Counted from the stretch's first letter, positions 26,747 to 36,389 are shown. The stretch is DNA of 48,232 nucleotides from Rhizobium sp. (GCA_029865885.1 JARXAK010000117.1:1-48232); one strand, 5' to 3'. Notes: generated by a model not told the origin, from the letters alone. Program-made: numbers and translations.

Positions 26747-29494
26747 TCAACCCTCCGTTCCTGCGTTGTTGAGCTTCAGGACCTGGGCAGCGGCGGGATG
26801 TCCGGCTTCTGCGGCTTTCGCCATCCAGGCTTGTGCGGCGTCAAGAGCCGGGCGCGTGCCCAGCCCGTAGGCGTAGGATTGCGACAGCAGGAACATGGCC
26901 TCTGCGTCGCCGGCTTCCGCTGCCTTCTGCAGCCAGTTGAAGGAGGCGAGGATCGACTTGCTGTCCTTGGCGTCGTCGCGCAGCAGCTTTGCCACCTCAC
27001 GCATTGCGACCGGCTGGCCCGTCTCCGCTGACTTCTGGTAGAGGCCCTTGATGTCGATGCGCTGGGATACCTGAACCCGGATTTCGGGCTTCATGTTGGC
27101 TAGCATGAGGAGTTTTTCAGGCACGGATTCGAGATCCGAGCGCTGCACGAGATCGACGAAGATGTCGCTTGCCTTTCGCGGATCGTAGCTCTCGCCGGTG
27201 TTGTTGGCGTAGTGCTTCACCAGGCGATAGAAGGCCGCCGGTTCGCCGTCGAGGCGTGCCTGCTGATAGAGTTCCAGCGCGCGCTGTTCCGTGTCGCGGC
27301 GGCCAATCGCCATGTAAACATCGGCAATCTTGACCTTGCGCCAGGCATCCTCACCGGCGATATGGGCCGCAATCGACAGCCAGCGTTCGGCATCCTGACG
27401 ATGATAACGGATGGCGAATTCGGCGAGCGCCATCGTGTCGTCGTAGTCGCAACGCTGCGTGGCGATTGCCTGATGATAGAGGCGCTCACGCTGCTCTGTG
27501 GAGCCGGAATTTTCGGCGAGCAGCAGCTGGGCCGACATGTCGCCACGGTCCCGCATGACGTCTCCGAAGCGGGTGAGCGGTGATGACAACGGATCCATGT
27601 CCGGTCCCTCAAGCTCCTGGAGCAGGCGCACGGCGCGACCCGAGCCGGTCTCGGCGAGCGGATGCAGGATTTCCTTGGCCAGAGCCACGCTCTCCGCGTC
27701 CGTCGCATAATTGTTGACGAGGAAGCGAGCGAAGCTCAGGCCCGCATCCACCGTCATGCCTTCGCCGGTCATCTGGATGCTGCGCTTGGCATCGTTGATG
27801 CGACCCTTTTCGAGGTTCTGCTTGAACTCGAGCAGGGCCGCCTCCACCGTTGCGCCGCGACGCACTTCGGCGCGCTCCGCCCAGAAGCGCAGGACCTGAT
27901 CGGAATAGCCGGCACCCTTGAGGTAACGCTGGTACAGCGCAAGCGCACTGGCGCGGCCGTAAAGCGCCTGGGTCTGGATCGCGGCGATCACCATCGGATC
28001 CTTCAGCTCCGGTAGCTGATCGATCTGTTCGGGGGCGAGGTCGAGCGTTTTGTTGCCGGCGCCAGCCTCGATATTGGCCCAATAGTCAGAGGCCTCGACG
28101 TTCGGGCCTGCTGGATCCATGCAGAGATAGACCCGCTGCAGCTTGGCGATGGCGTTGATTTCGCCGTTGATGTGGATCGCGCCGGAGAGAAGGTCGGTCG
28201 AGCGGGCGATGGTCGTGGACGAAAGGTCTTCCCGCATCAGGAGTTCGGCCAGATCAATGCCGCCCTCGATGTCGCCGCGCTTCACAGCCTCTTCGAGCAA
28301 AGGCTTCACTTCCGGCGCCGATTTCCAGATGCCGTCACGGGTCTGGATGAGCCGGGCGAGGCGGGTGAAGGCCCATGTCGGCGGATCGTTGCGGGCAATC
28401 AGCCGGCGCAGCAGGTCTTCATAGGCAGCGGCATCGGCGGGTGACGTGTCCTTCGTCTGCTCCAGGAGCTGCGTCTGCTTGATCAGACCGGCCTGGTTGC
28501 CTGCGGCTTCCGCCTGCTTGAAATAGTCGAAGGCCTTTTCCCGGTCTCGTGGCACGAGCGCGCCTTCGGCATAGAGACGGCCCATCTCCAGGATGGCCGC
28601 CATGTTGCCGCCGTCGGCCGCCTTTTTCAGGTATGTCAGCAGGACCTCGTTGTCCTTGACGACCTTCTCACTGAGAAGGTTCAGCTCGGCGACCTCCCAG
28701 GCTGCTGCGGTGTCGCCAAGATCGGCGGCAAAGCGGTACCAGGCCATGCTCAGTTGAGGGTCTTTCACGACCACTTCACCATCGTCATATTCGCGGGCGA
28801 CGCGGCTGATGCGGTCGCAGATGCCCTCATCCAGAACACCAACCAGTGAGCCGAAGGCCATGTTGACGGCGAGTTCCGGCTCGATCTGCCAGCCCTCGAC
28901 GCTCTCGCCCTCCTCGGTCAGGTGTGCGAGGTCGAGTATCGCATCTGCATTGCCTCCATAGGCCGCCTGCACCTTCAGCTTGAGGCCGGCCTGCTTGTCT
29001 TGCGTGATGCCTCTGCCGTCTATCAGGTAGTCGGCGAGCGTATTGAGCGAACCCGCCGGATGGCCGCCTGTGTCGAGCAGTGTCTGCACAAGGCCTTCCT
29101 GGCGCACCCGCTCGCTTTCGCCCTTGGCGAGCATGAGCTTTATCCGGTCGAACAGGGCGTCGGTCTTGTCATAGTCTTTCTTGACCGTTGGCATCAGGCC
29201 CTGGATGCGGGTGATGATCGGCTCGAAACGGCGCGCGTCGAGATCGCGCATGCGGTTCATGTCGCGGGTGATGGCAAAGGTCGCCCGCTTCGGCAGCGCC
29301 TTCTGGTCCCAGGCGGTCCATTCGGCGATCATGTCCTCGTCGCGCACCCGCGGCGTGCAGACCGCAGTCTTTGGTAGCTCGACGTCCGGCGGTGCGAACC
29401 GGACGTCGATGGCGGCCGTACGCCCGGGCGTTCCGGCGGCCATCGTCATCACGCCTGCCATCAGCAGCGATTTCGCCATTTTTGCAATCGTCAT
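26747..29494 (-). CDS. Large Sel1/TPR-repeat periplasmic protein, AlgK-like
   Basis: 915-residue secreted protein with a signal peptide (about 1-28) and many Sel1-type repeats across 170-915, for example GNMAAILEMGRLYAEGALVP and GDAEAMFLLSQSYAYGLGT. AlgK, the outer-membrane lipoprotein scaffold of the Pseudomonas alginate secretion complex, has the same repeat type but is about half this size. Here no lipobox Cys follows the signal peptide, so it is probably a soluble periplasmic scaffold. It sits between algF and algL. GGAGG precedes the ATG. It may take over the roles of AlgK in assembling the secretion machine (inference). Confidence 0.8.
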   Translation of the reverse strand: MTIAKMAKSLLMAGVMTMAAGTPGRTAAIDVRFAPPDVELPKTAVCTPRVRDEDMIAEWTAWDQKALPKRATFAITRDMNRMRDLDARRFEPIITRIQGLMPTVKKDYDKTDALFDRIKLMLAKGESERVRQEGLVQTLLDTGGHPAGSLNTLADYLIDGRGITQDKQAGLKLKVQAAYGGNADAILDLAHLTEEGESVEGWQIEPELAVNMAFGSLVGVLDEGICDRISRVAREYDDGEVVVKDPQLSMAWYRFAADLGDTAAAWEVAELNLLSEKVVKDNEVLLTYLKKAADGGNMAAILEMGRLYAEGALVPRDREKAFDYFKQAEAAGNQAGLIKQTQLLEQTKDTSPADAAAYEDLLRRLIARNDPPTWAFTRLARLIQTRDGIWKSAPEVKPLLEEAVKRGDIEGGIDLAELLMREDLSSTTIARSTDLLSGAIHINGEINAIAKLQRVYLCMDPAGPNVEASDYWANIEAGAGNKTLDLAPEQIDQLPELKDPMVIAAIQTQALYGRASALALYQRYLKGAGYSDQVLRFWAERAEVRRGATVEAALLEFKQNLEKGRINDAKRSIQMTGEGMTVDAGLSFARFLVNNYATDAESVALAKEILHPLAETGSGRAVRLLQELEGPDMDPLSSPLTRFGDVMRDRGDMSAQLLLAENSGSTEQRERLYHQAIATQRCDYDDTMALAEFAIRYHRQDAERWLSIAAHIAGEDAWRKVKIADVYMAIGRRDTEQRALELYQQARLDGEPAAFYRLVKHYANNTGESYDPRKASDIFVDLVQRSDLESVPEKLLMLANMKPEIRVQVSQRIDIKGLYQKSAETGQPVAMREVAKLLRDDAKDSKSILASFNWLQKAAEAGDAEAMFLLSQSYAYGLGTRPALDAAQAWMAKAAEAGHPAAAQVLKLNNAGTEG

Positions 29495-29520
29495 GATAAA
29501 CCTCCGGAACCTGTCTTCAA

Positions 29521-30156
29521 TTATCGGGCGATGGTGCTGGGAACGGCGACGGCGTCGACCTTGTCGCCCTCGCCGGTGACGACAATGGTCACTCCGGCCA
29601 GGCGCTTGAATTCGACCTTGTCGAGCTTGGCGAGATCCTTGTCGCCATCACGCACGACCAGATCGACGGCCAGCGGGGCACGCAGCGCCACCGATTTCGA
29701 GCCGCCACTGTCGACATCCGAGACGGCCTCGGCGCCGGCCTGTGGCACGAAGAGGTCGATCGCTGCCTTTTCGGTCAGGTTGTAGAGCGAAAGCGTCGCC
29801 TTGGACGGGTTCTTGGTCATGTCGTCGACAACAGTCGTTGCGCCGTCCTTGGTGAGGACGACGGAGTAAAACTTGCCGGCACTCGCCGTAACGCTGCCTT
29901 CGCCGAAGGTGGAGGAGACCGGGATGTCACCAGGTGCGACGGCCACATAAGGTGAGACGCCATCTTCAAGCTGGTTAAAGGCGCTGTTTTGCACGGATGC
30001 GGTCGTCGCGCCCGGTGCGATTACGCGGACGAATGCGGAGTTCGGATCGAGCGGCTTTTCGTACAGGCCGCCGTCATCGGCGAAGCCGACCGTCGAAAAG
30101 ACGAGGCTGGCCGCAAGCGACGCGACGGCAACTTGGATCGGGGTCTTGGTCATCAT
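29521..30156 (-). CDS. algF: Alginate O-acetyltransferase accessory protein AlgF
   Basis: 211-residue periplasmic protein with a signal peptide (to about SVGFA, 27) followed by DDGGLYEKPLDPNSAFVRVIAPG, the AlgF opening. Two beta-rich domains follow. AlgF is needed for acetylation of the polymer and is thought to pass acetyl groups or bridge AlgI/J and AlgX. The first of two tandem ATGs (30156) is chosen because it overlaps the algX stop (ATGA) and has GGAG at the right distance. Confidence 0.92.
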   Translation of the reverse strand: MMTKTPIQVAVASLAASLVFSTVGFADDGGLYEKPLDPNSAFVRVIAPGATTASVQNSAFNQLEDGVSPYVAVAPGDIPVSSTFGEGSVTASAGKFYSVVLTKDGATTVVDDMTKNPSKATLSLYNLTEKAAIDLFVPQAGAEAVSDVDSGGSKSVALRAPLAVDLVVRDGDKDLAKLDKVEFKRLAGVTIVVTGEGDKVDAVAVPSTIAR

Positions 30157-31523
30157 GACTGTTCTCCAGTTTTGGTCTTGCAGATGGACAGGGTGGTGGT
30201 CTCGCCGACCGGTGCGTCGAAGCTCACCGAAATCTTGTCGAGCGCGCCGTCGGGAAAGCCGCCAAGCGAGAAGAAGTAGCGGCCCGTGGAGCGCAGCCGG
30301 TCCCCGCGTTCGATCGAACGCGTGCGCACGATCCCGTCGGTGCCGGTCAGCGTGAAGGTGGCCTTGCGGCTGCTGTCGCTGCCGATATCGGCGAGGATGA
30401 CATCGTCCTGGCCCAGCTTGGTGTCCGAGAGATCGGCCGCAATCGCATTTTCCCCGCTGGTTTCGGCGGGAATGGCGGGGCTGCATTCGCCCAGCGAGGC
30501 CGCAACAATCTCGGCCCAGGGCGCGCCGCCATACTGGCCGAGATTGTTGTAAATCGGGTTTTCCCAGATCAGAAAACGCGGACGCCGTTCCTGGAATTCG
30601 CGGGAGGTGATGTAGGAGAGGATCGAGCCGAACTGGTTACCGCCCGAGATCGAGTAGTTCTCGACCGGAATTCCGGTCCAGTGTTCGAGATAGCCCCAGA
30701 AATTGCTGATCGGCTTGTCGGAGTAACTGGTGCCGATCAGGGCTATGGTGGCTTCGTCGCCGCTGCCGAAGATATCCATGGGGCCGGTCTCTGCCGAAGC
30801 ATCCTGGGTGCGAACGGCTTCGTACGTGTGGGCCGTGACGGTCGGCACATGGGTGACGCAGTGCTTCTGCAGCAGTTCGCGCATGCTGGAGAACTCCTCT
30901 GGCGGCGGGACCTCCTTCATCTCGAATTGGGCAGGGGTGACGTCTGCGTAGGCCGGAAGCGCCTTCAGCGTGTCGCCGATTGCCTTTGCCGCGACGTCTG
31001 CGCCATGCGCCGTCCAGTGAAAGTCGGCCTCGAAGAAAGAGTATTCGCCAAAGCCGTTGCGATTGTTCTTTCGCATCGGTGTGGCGATATCGACGGCCGC
31101 CACGCCCTTTTCGTTGAGGCGGCGCACAACGTCGTCATAGATCTCGGTGGCGATGTCGGCATCGAATCCGTAAAGGGAGGCGCGCGCCGGTACCAATTCC
31201 GGAAGCACCTGTGACTTGGTCGGAAGCGGCACGTAGATGAGCGTCGTGCCGTTCTTCTCCAACGCCTTGGCCATGGCGGCGAGATGGTCGACGGTCTGCT
31301 TGGTGAAGGCGTGCTGCAGGCGAAGATCGGCAAGGATGCGGAAGAACATGCCGTCCTTGCCCTCGATCATCTGAAGCTCGGCGATCTCCTCCAGACTGTT
31401 GCAACCATAGCCGGAGGCCGCGTTGCCGCCTGTCGTTTCAGCCCGGGCCTGATTGCCAGCTGCCACGATGATGGCGGCAAGCGCTGTGCCGGCGAACATG
31501 CTTGTCTTGCGAACTGGGGTCAT
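30153..31523 (-). CDS. algX: Alginate O-acetyltransferase AlgX
   Basis: 456-residue periplasmic SGNH-like acetyltransferase with a C-terminal carbohydrate-binding module. A signal peptide (1-28) is followed by the catalytic domain with Asp167-His169 (EADFHWTAHG) and Ser266 (IGTSYSD), equivalent to Asp174, His176 and Ser269 of Pseudomonas AlgX, so it should be active. A beta-sandwich follows from about 350. Start overlaps the stop of the upstream Sel1 gene (ATGA), and its stop overlaps algF. Confidence 0.93.
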   Translation of the reverse strand: MTPVRKTSMFAGTALAAIIVAAGNQARAETTGGNAASGYGCNSLEEIAELQMIEGKDGMFFRILADLRLQHAFTKQTVDHLAAMAKALEKNGTTLIYVPLPTKSQVLPELVPARASLYGFDADIATEIYDDVVRRLNEKGVAAVDIATPMRKNNRNGFGEYSFFEADFHWTAHGADVAAKAIGDTLKALPAYADVTPAQFEMKEVPPPEEFSSMRELLQKHCVTHVPTVTAHTYEAVRTQDASAETGPMDIFGSGDEATIALIGTSYSDKPISNFWGYLEHWTGIPVENYSISGGNQFGSILSYITSREFQERRPRFLIWENPIYNNLGQYGGAPWAEIVAASLGECSPAIPAETSGENAIAADLSDTKLGQDDVILADIGSDSSRKATFTLTGTDGIVRTRSIERGDRLRSTGRYFFSLGGFPDGALDKISVSFDAPVGETTTLSICKTKTGEQS

Positions 31524-32290
31524 CGCTGAACCTCCACGGTTGTTTGATTGGATGTCTTCTGAAGCTGGGCGATAAGATTGCCGGCTGCTGCCTTCATGCC
31601 GATGCTGCCGTTTTCTTCGGCAATCGCGAGAAAGCGTGCCGCCTGTTCTGTCTGTTCGGATGTCCGGTCACGATCCGACAGGAGGAGCACGGCGAGCTTG
31701 AAGGCTGCATCGCCGGTCTTCTTTCCCACGCCCGATGCGAGCAAGGTTTCGAGTTCGCTCCGCTTGTCTCCGAAAAGCCGCCCCTCGCTATAGAGGAGGA
31801 TCAGCCCCTCGACCGCCTGTTCGTTTCCTTTGCGGGCCTGGCGCCGCAGCGCGGCTTCCGCGCTCTCAAGATGAGACGGCTGCAGGTCGAGGCTGCCGTC
31901 GTTCAGGATCGCCATCATGTGGCGCACGGCATAGTCGCGGTCCTGATAGGCAGCGATGGCGAAATAGTGCAGCGCGTGGGTCGCAAGCTTCGGATCGGGC
32001 TGCTTCTGGATCCGCTCGGCAAGCTTGAAGGCGCCGACACCATCCTTGGCGTCAGCCAGCGCCTGAAGCTCTCCATAGGAGACCTTCTTTCCGGCGAGCA
32101 GCCGCTTGCGGGCCGCCTGGAGAGGAAGCGGCAGATGCGAGGCAGGGCCAATCGTCTTGCGCTTTGCCGGCTCGGCGGCCTCGGGCGGGTTGCGCGGAAA
32201 GAAGGGTTTTACCGCATGAGCGGGCGAGACCCCCATCAGGGGTGCCACAAGCAAGGTGGTCCAGAGCAGGCGGGCGAGGCGATCAGACAT
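31520..32290 (-). CDS. Small Sel1/TPR-like periplasmic protein of the alginate operon
   Basis: 256-residue protein with a signal peptide (MSDRLARLLWTTLLVAP, cut near SPAHA) and helical repeats resembling Sel1/TPR units (about 90-245, for example DGVGAFKLAERIQ and GDAAFKLAVLLLSD). The ATG at 32290 overlaps the algJ end by 8 bases and has GGAGG 6 bases upstream. There is no counterpart in the Pseudomonas alginate operon. Its place between algJ and algX suggests a scaffold for acetylation or secretion (inference). Confidence 0.75.
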   Translation of the reverse strand: MSDRLARLLWTTLLVAPLMGVSPAHAVKPFFPRNPPEAAEPAKRKTIGPASHLPLPLQAARKRLLAGKKVSYGELQALADAKDGVGAFKLAERIQKQPDPKLATHALHYFAIAAYQDRDYAVRHMMAILNDGSLDLQPSHLESAEAALRRQARKGNEQAVEGLILLYSEGRLFGDKRSELETLLASGVGKKTGDAAFKLAVLLLSDRDRTSEQTEQAARFLAIAEENGSIGMKAAAGNLIAQLQKTSNQTTVEVQR

Positions 32291-33407
32291 TGCCACCCTC
32301 CGCCTTTTCACCCGCGCGCTGCCAAAGGCTCTTCGTACCGAGGTAGCGGACCGGAAACTCCCAGACGATGACGCTTGGCATGGCCTCGTCGAGCGCGGTT
32401 CCCGCCAGCAGGTCCATCATCGGGACGCCGGGGCCCAAGCCTTCCTTGGCGACATTGACCACGTCCGCCTGCAAGGCCTGACGCAGGAAATCCGCGAAAG
32501 ACCAGGTCTCGTTGGCACTGTAGCTGGTGCCGACCAGCATGACGGGAACGGAGCTGTCATCGCCGAAAATGTCGGTGCCCGAGGCGTCTGCGCTGACGGA
32601 TGTGCGGTAGATCGGCACGCTTTCTTCCGAAAGGCCGACACGCGGCGCGTAATCCGGTGAGGTGACGAACTTCGTCAGGTCGCCCCAGAGCGAAACGGGC
32701 GTCTGCCATTCTGCCGTCAATTCCTGCGAAGGCAGGTCGATGCCGGTCTTCTGTGCGCTGGACTGGACCGCTTCCGCCGCCGCTTTGGCGCCGGCGGGTG
32801 ACCAGTGCGTGTCGGACTTCAGGAAGACCTCGCCAAAGGGTTTGGCAGCCAGCAAGGCTTTGCGCATGTCCGCGACGGTTATATCGCGCTGTTCGAGCGC
32901 TGCGGTGAACGCGCCATAGGCGTCCGCCATCGCGGCACTGCGCAGAAGCGAGGGGACCTCTTCGGCATAGATGTCCGATTTTGCCGGCAAGGGAGCCAGA
33001 ACCAGCGTGATGCCGCGTGCTTGCAGATCATCGCGGATTTTGGCGATGTGGTCGACCGCGTCGTCTATGTCTTTGGTCGGGACGCTCTTGAACTCCTCTG
33101 AGGTGAAGAACCAGCCTTCGTCGCCGACGATCACGCCCTTTCGACCGGCGCCGAGAAGGGCATAACGGACATTGCCGAAGAGGCCGACCGATGGGGCGCG
33201 ATGGGGAAGCTCGTTCTTGTAGACCGTGTCCAGGTCACGGGTCGCTTCGCCGTCTATGACATAGGAGAGCGACAGATTATTCGGTTCCGAGGCCTGGGCC
33301 GCTGGCGATGCCATGTCCAAAAGCAGGGTCGAGTTGGCATAGACGGCATAGCCGAAGAAGGTGCTCGGCAGGAGGAAGAGGGCTGTGTACTGGCGCAGAC
33401 TGGGCAT
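32283..33407 (-). CDS. algJ: Alginate O-acetyltransferase AlgJ
   Basis: 374-residue SGNH-like protein anchored by an N-terminal helix (5-25). Catalytic residues are visible: Asp199 and His201 in KSDTHWSPAG, Ser295 in VGTSYSANETW. AlgJ works with the membrane protein AlgI in moving acetyl groups to the periplasm. It shares the fold of AlgX but lacks the carbohydrate-binding module. AGGAG precedes the start; it follows algI after 13 bases. Confidence 0.93.
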   Translation of the reverse strand: MPSLRQYTALFLLPSTFFGYAVYANSTLLLDMASPAAQASEPNNLSLSYVIDGEATRDLDTVYKNELPHRAPSVGLFGNVRYALLGAGRKGVIVGDEGWFFTSEEFKSVPTKDIDDAVDHIAKIRDDLQARGITLVLAPLPAKSDIYAEEVPSLLRSAAMADAYGAFTAALEQRDITVADMRKALLAAKPFGEVFLKSDTHWSPAGAKAAAEAVQSSAQKTGIDLPSQELTAEWQTPVSLWGDLTKFVTSPDYAPRVGLSEESVPIYRTSVSADASGTDIFGDDSSVPVMLVGTSYSANETWSFADFLRQALQADVVNVAKEGLGPGVPMMDLLAGTALDEAMPSVIVWEFPVRYLGTKSLWQRAGEKAEGGNV

Positions 33408-33420
33408 GGTTTTGCTCCTG

Positions 33421-34869
33421 TCAGAACTGGAAGTAGAGGAAGGGTGACGCAGATTGTTCGGCGAGCCGCGCGATGGTCACGGCCAGCAGGGCGGTCATCG
33501 CCAGCGGGTAGGCGATTGAGGGAGCGGCGATGATCGAGCCGTCCGGCGCCACCTGCGGCTGACCGGCCAGCGGCACACGGTCCGGATCGGTCAGGTGCTT
33601 GAAGCGCGGTTCCATCACCACGGCGATCACGGCGAGCAGGATGAAGACGAGATGCTCCTGGTTGACGCTTGCCAGGAATTCCAGGCTGGGCGCCATGCCG
33701 TTCAGCCCGAGCATTCCGGCATAGACGGAGAAGGCTTCACTGACGCTTGTGGCGCGGAACATGACCCAGCCGATGACGACGAGGAGCAGGGTGGCAGGCA
33801 CCGTCAGCATCTTGCTGAGGCTGGTGCGGGCGTAGCCGGTATAGCGTTCGATCGCCAGCCAGGCTCCATGCCAGGCACCCCAGAGGACAAAGGTCCAGGC
33901 GGCACCGTGCCAGAGGCCGCCGAGCAGCATGACCAGAAAGAGGTTCAGGTAGGTGCGCAGCGGTCCCAAGCGATTGCCGCCGAGCGGGATGTAGAGATAG
34001 TCGCGCAGCCAGGTCGACAGGCTGATGTGCCAACGCTGCCAGAACTCGGTGATCGAGGCGCTGATATAGGGCGTGTCGAAGTTGCGGATGAACTTGAAAC
34101 CCATCATCAGGCCCAGGCCGATGGCCATGTCCGAGTAGCCGGAGAAGTCGAAATAGAGCTGCAGCGTATAGGCTGCGGCACCGAGCCAGCCCTCGACGAA
34201 GGTAACGTTACCGGATGCGAAGGCGGCATCGGCGACCGGTGCGATCGAGTCTGCCAGCAGCACCTTCTTGGCAAGGCCGATGGTGAAGATACCGAGGCCG
34301 GTCGAGAAGAGCGTCAGGCTATGGGTGCGGGAGTGGAACTGGTCGGCCAGATCCTTGAAGCGCAGGATGGGGCCGGCGATCAGCTGCGGGAAGAGCGCGA
34401 TGAAGGCGGCGAAGTCGACGAAGCTGCGGGTCGCTGGCGTGTCCTTGCGGTAAACGTCGATCACATAGCCGACGGCCTGGAAGACGTAGAAGGAGATGCC
34501 GATCGGCAGGATCAGGCGCCAGTGGACGCCGAGTTCATCGGGCGTCGTGCCGAGCAGTTCGGCAAAGCTGTCGATGAAGAAGTTCAGATATTTGAACACG
34601 CCGAGCACGGACAGGCAGCCGACGACGCCTAGGAAAAGCGGGATCTTGGCCCGGGCCTGGCCCTCCCAGCGCTCGATCAGCAGGCCGCAGCCATAGGCCC
34701 AGGCGGTGACGCCCACGAACAAGATCAGGAAGTCTGGCCGCCACCAGCAATAGAAGATGTAGGAGCCGATGAGAATGGTCCACGACTTCAGCCGGTCCGG
34801 CGTGAGGTAGTAGGCGACCAGGAACAGGGGCAGGAATAGAAACAGGAAAGTCTCGGAGGAAAAGACCAT
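33421..34869 (-). CDS. algI: MBOAT-family O-acetyltransferase AlgI
   Basis: 482-residue multi-pass membrane acyltransferase that carries acetyl groups across the inner membrane. The MBOAT signature is intact: YFDFSGYSDMAIGLG at 239-253, PYISASITEFWQRWHISLS at 267-285, and the active-site His321 in GGLWHGAAWTF. It lies 2 bases after algG and 13 before algJ. Length is close to the 520 residues of Pseudomonas AlgI. Confidence 0.95.
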   Translation of the reverse strand: MVFSSETFLFLFLPLFLVAYYLTPDRLKSWTILIGSYIFYCWWRPDFLILFVGVTAWAYGCGLLIERWEGQARAKIPLFLGVVGCLSVLGVFKYLNFFIDSFAELLGTTPDELGVHWRLILPIGISFYVFQAVGYVIDVYRKDTPATRSFVDFAAFIALFPQLIAGPILRFKDLADQFHSRTHSLTLFSTGLGIFTIGLAKKVLLADSIAPVADAAFASGNVTFVEGWLGAAAYTLQLYFDFSGYSDMAIGLGLMMGFKFIRNFDTPYISASITEFWQRWHISLSTWLRDYLYIPLGGNRLGPLRTYLNLFLVMLLGGLWHGAAWTFVLWGAWHGAWLAIERYTGYARTSLSKMLTVPATLLLVVIGWVMFRATSVSEAFSVYAGMLGLNGMAPSLEFLASVNQEHLVFILLAVIAVVMEPRFKHLTDPDRVPLAGQPQVAPDGSIIAAPSIAYPLAMTALLAVTIARLAEQSASPFLYFQF

Positions 34870-34871
34870 TG

Positions 34872-36380
34872 TCAGCTCCCGGTTTTGCAGTCCGCCGGAG
34901 CGGCGGATGACGTGTTGGCGTGAATGGTGAGCGCGGTGGCCGCAGCGTTTGCGGAGGCGGCGATGTGCAGGAGTTCGGGGATGTAGGGAGCGAATTCCCC
35001 ATCGAGCAGGCGCGGGGACTGGCCGGCAAAGTCGTTGGCCTTCAGCGCCACTTCACTGGCCGCCCCACCGTGAATGCCCGATTTGTTGGCGGAGAAGGCG
35101 TTGCCGTCGATAACCACGCGGGCGTTCGCCTCCTGGTCGATGATCGAGATGCCGGCACCTGCATTGGCGATGAGGTCGTTGTGCGACAGCGTCACGCCAT
35201 TGCTCGCCCGTAGCTTGATACCCACCTGGCTGTTCGACAGAACCACATTGTCAGCGATGGTCACGCAGGCGCTGCGGACGACGGAGACACCACCGCGACC
35301 ATTGCCCGACAATAGGTTGCCGGTGATCGCCACATCGCGCGTGGCATTGGCAACGAAGATGCCGCTGCCGCGATTGCCGATCAGGATGTTTCCGGCGACC
35401 TCGATCGACGAGCTGGTATTCTGCACATCGATTGCCTGGGCCTCGGTCGTTCCGATGATGACGTTGTTGCGGATTTCGGCGCCGGTGACGCCCTTCAGCG
35501 CGATCGCCGGACCCGTTCCGCCGGAGAAATGGTTGCCCGAGACGACCAGGCCACGGGTGTTTTCCAGGCTGAGACCGGAGACGTTGTCAAAGGTACTGTC
35601 TGTGACATGCGATGGGATCTTGGACGGGAAGAGTGCTGCGCCGAGAATGGACAGGCCGCTGGTGGAGCCTGCGCCATTATAGCCAAGGTGGCTGAAGCGG
35701 GCGCCCATTGCCTGCACGGCTCCGGTCATGGCGGTTGCCACGAAGGGACGGAAGGTCTTCAGACCGGGATTGCTGCCTTGCGAGCCGGAGAGTTCACCGT
35801 GGTCGACCGTGAGCAGGCCTGAGTTCAAAATGAAGGCGCCGTTTTCCGTCGAGAGTTCCAGCGCCTGCCGGCGTTCGATGACAAGGGCCGAGTCAGACCA
35901 GATGACGATCGGCCAGCGGGCGACGATCTTGCCTGCCTTGCGCTCCAGTGCGCCTGGGAATGCCTTCGTCGCTTCGTCCACCATCTGGTCAAGCGTCATC
36001 ATGCCGCCGCGGATGAAGAGTGCGGGTGCGGCACGGTTGGCGGGTGCCTTTTCGATCTCGCTGTCGAACTGTTGGCCCGTCTGCAAACGCAGTTGCGCCA
36101 GCATGAAATCGATCGGCACCGTGTGCAGCTTGCCTGCGGCCGCGATGCGGTCGATGGCAGGTGGCTTTTGGTCAGCCTCCCGATCGACCACGGCAAAGCG
36201 GCCAGTCAGGAGTGCGCGGGCATCGTCCTTTCGAGCATCGGCGTCACGAAGCCGCGCTTCGATCTCCGTCACCGTGCGGGTCAAGCCGGCCAGCTCCGCA
36301 TGGTCGAGGCTCTCGGCGCGCGCGCCGGGAGCGGTCGACGTCAGGAGGAGTGCCAGAAGAAGGGGGAGGCCCTTGCGCAT
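34872..36380 (-). CDS. algG: AlgG-like parallel beta-helix protein (mannuronan C5-epimerase family), catalytic motif missing
   Basis: 502-residue secreted protein: signal peptide (1-22), a poorly conserved region to about 230, then a right-handed parallel beta-helix with repeats such as GLVVSGNHFSGG, AEIRNNVIIGT, VAGNILIGNRGSGIFV and VTIADNVVLSNSQVGI. AlgG converts mannuronate to guluronate in the polymer and needs the DPHD(RS) loop. No DPH sequence exists here; the matching position reads ALKGVTG. It may be an inactive structural member of the secretion complex, which AlgG also is in Pseudomonas. ATG at 36380 is preferred over the GTG at 36383. Confidence 0.8.
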   Translation of the reverse strand: MRKGLPLLLALLLTSTAPGARAESLDHAELAGLTRTVTEIEARLRDADARKDDARALLTGRFAVVDREADQKPPAIDRIAAAGKLHTVPIDFMLAQLRLQTGQQFDSEIEKAPANRAAPALFIRGGMMTLDQMVDEATKAFPGALERKAGKIVARWPIVIWSDSALVIERRQALELSTENGAFILNSGLLTVDHGELSGSQGSNPGLKTFRPFVATAMTGAVQAMGARFSHLGYNGAGSTSGLSILGAALFPSKIPSHVTDSTFDNVSGLSLENTRGLVVSGNHFSGGTGPAIALKGVTGAEIRNNVIIGTTEAQAIDVQNTSSSIEVAGNILIGNRGSGIFVANATRDVAITGNLLSGNGRGGVSVVRSACVTIADNVVLSNSQVGIKLRASNGVTLSHNDLIANAGAGISIIDQEANARVVIDGNAFSANKSGIHGGAASEVALKANDFAGQSPRLLDGEFAPYIPELLHIAASANAAATALTIHANTSSAAPADCKTGS

Positions 36381-36389
36381 CACCGATCC

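Noticed and set aside
30156-30486. N-terminal extension of algF into algX
   Set aside because: The ATGA overlap and signal peptide at 30156 mark the true start; upstream sequence is the algX C-terminus in another frame.
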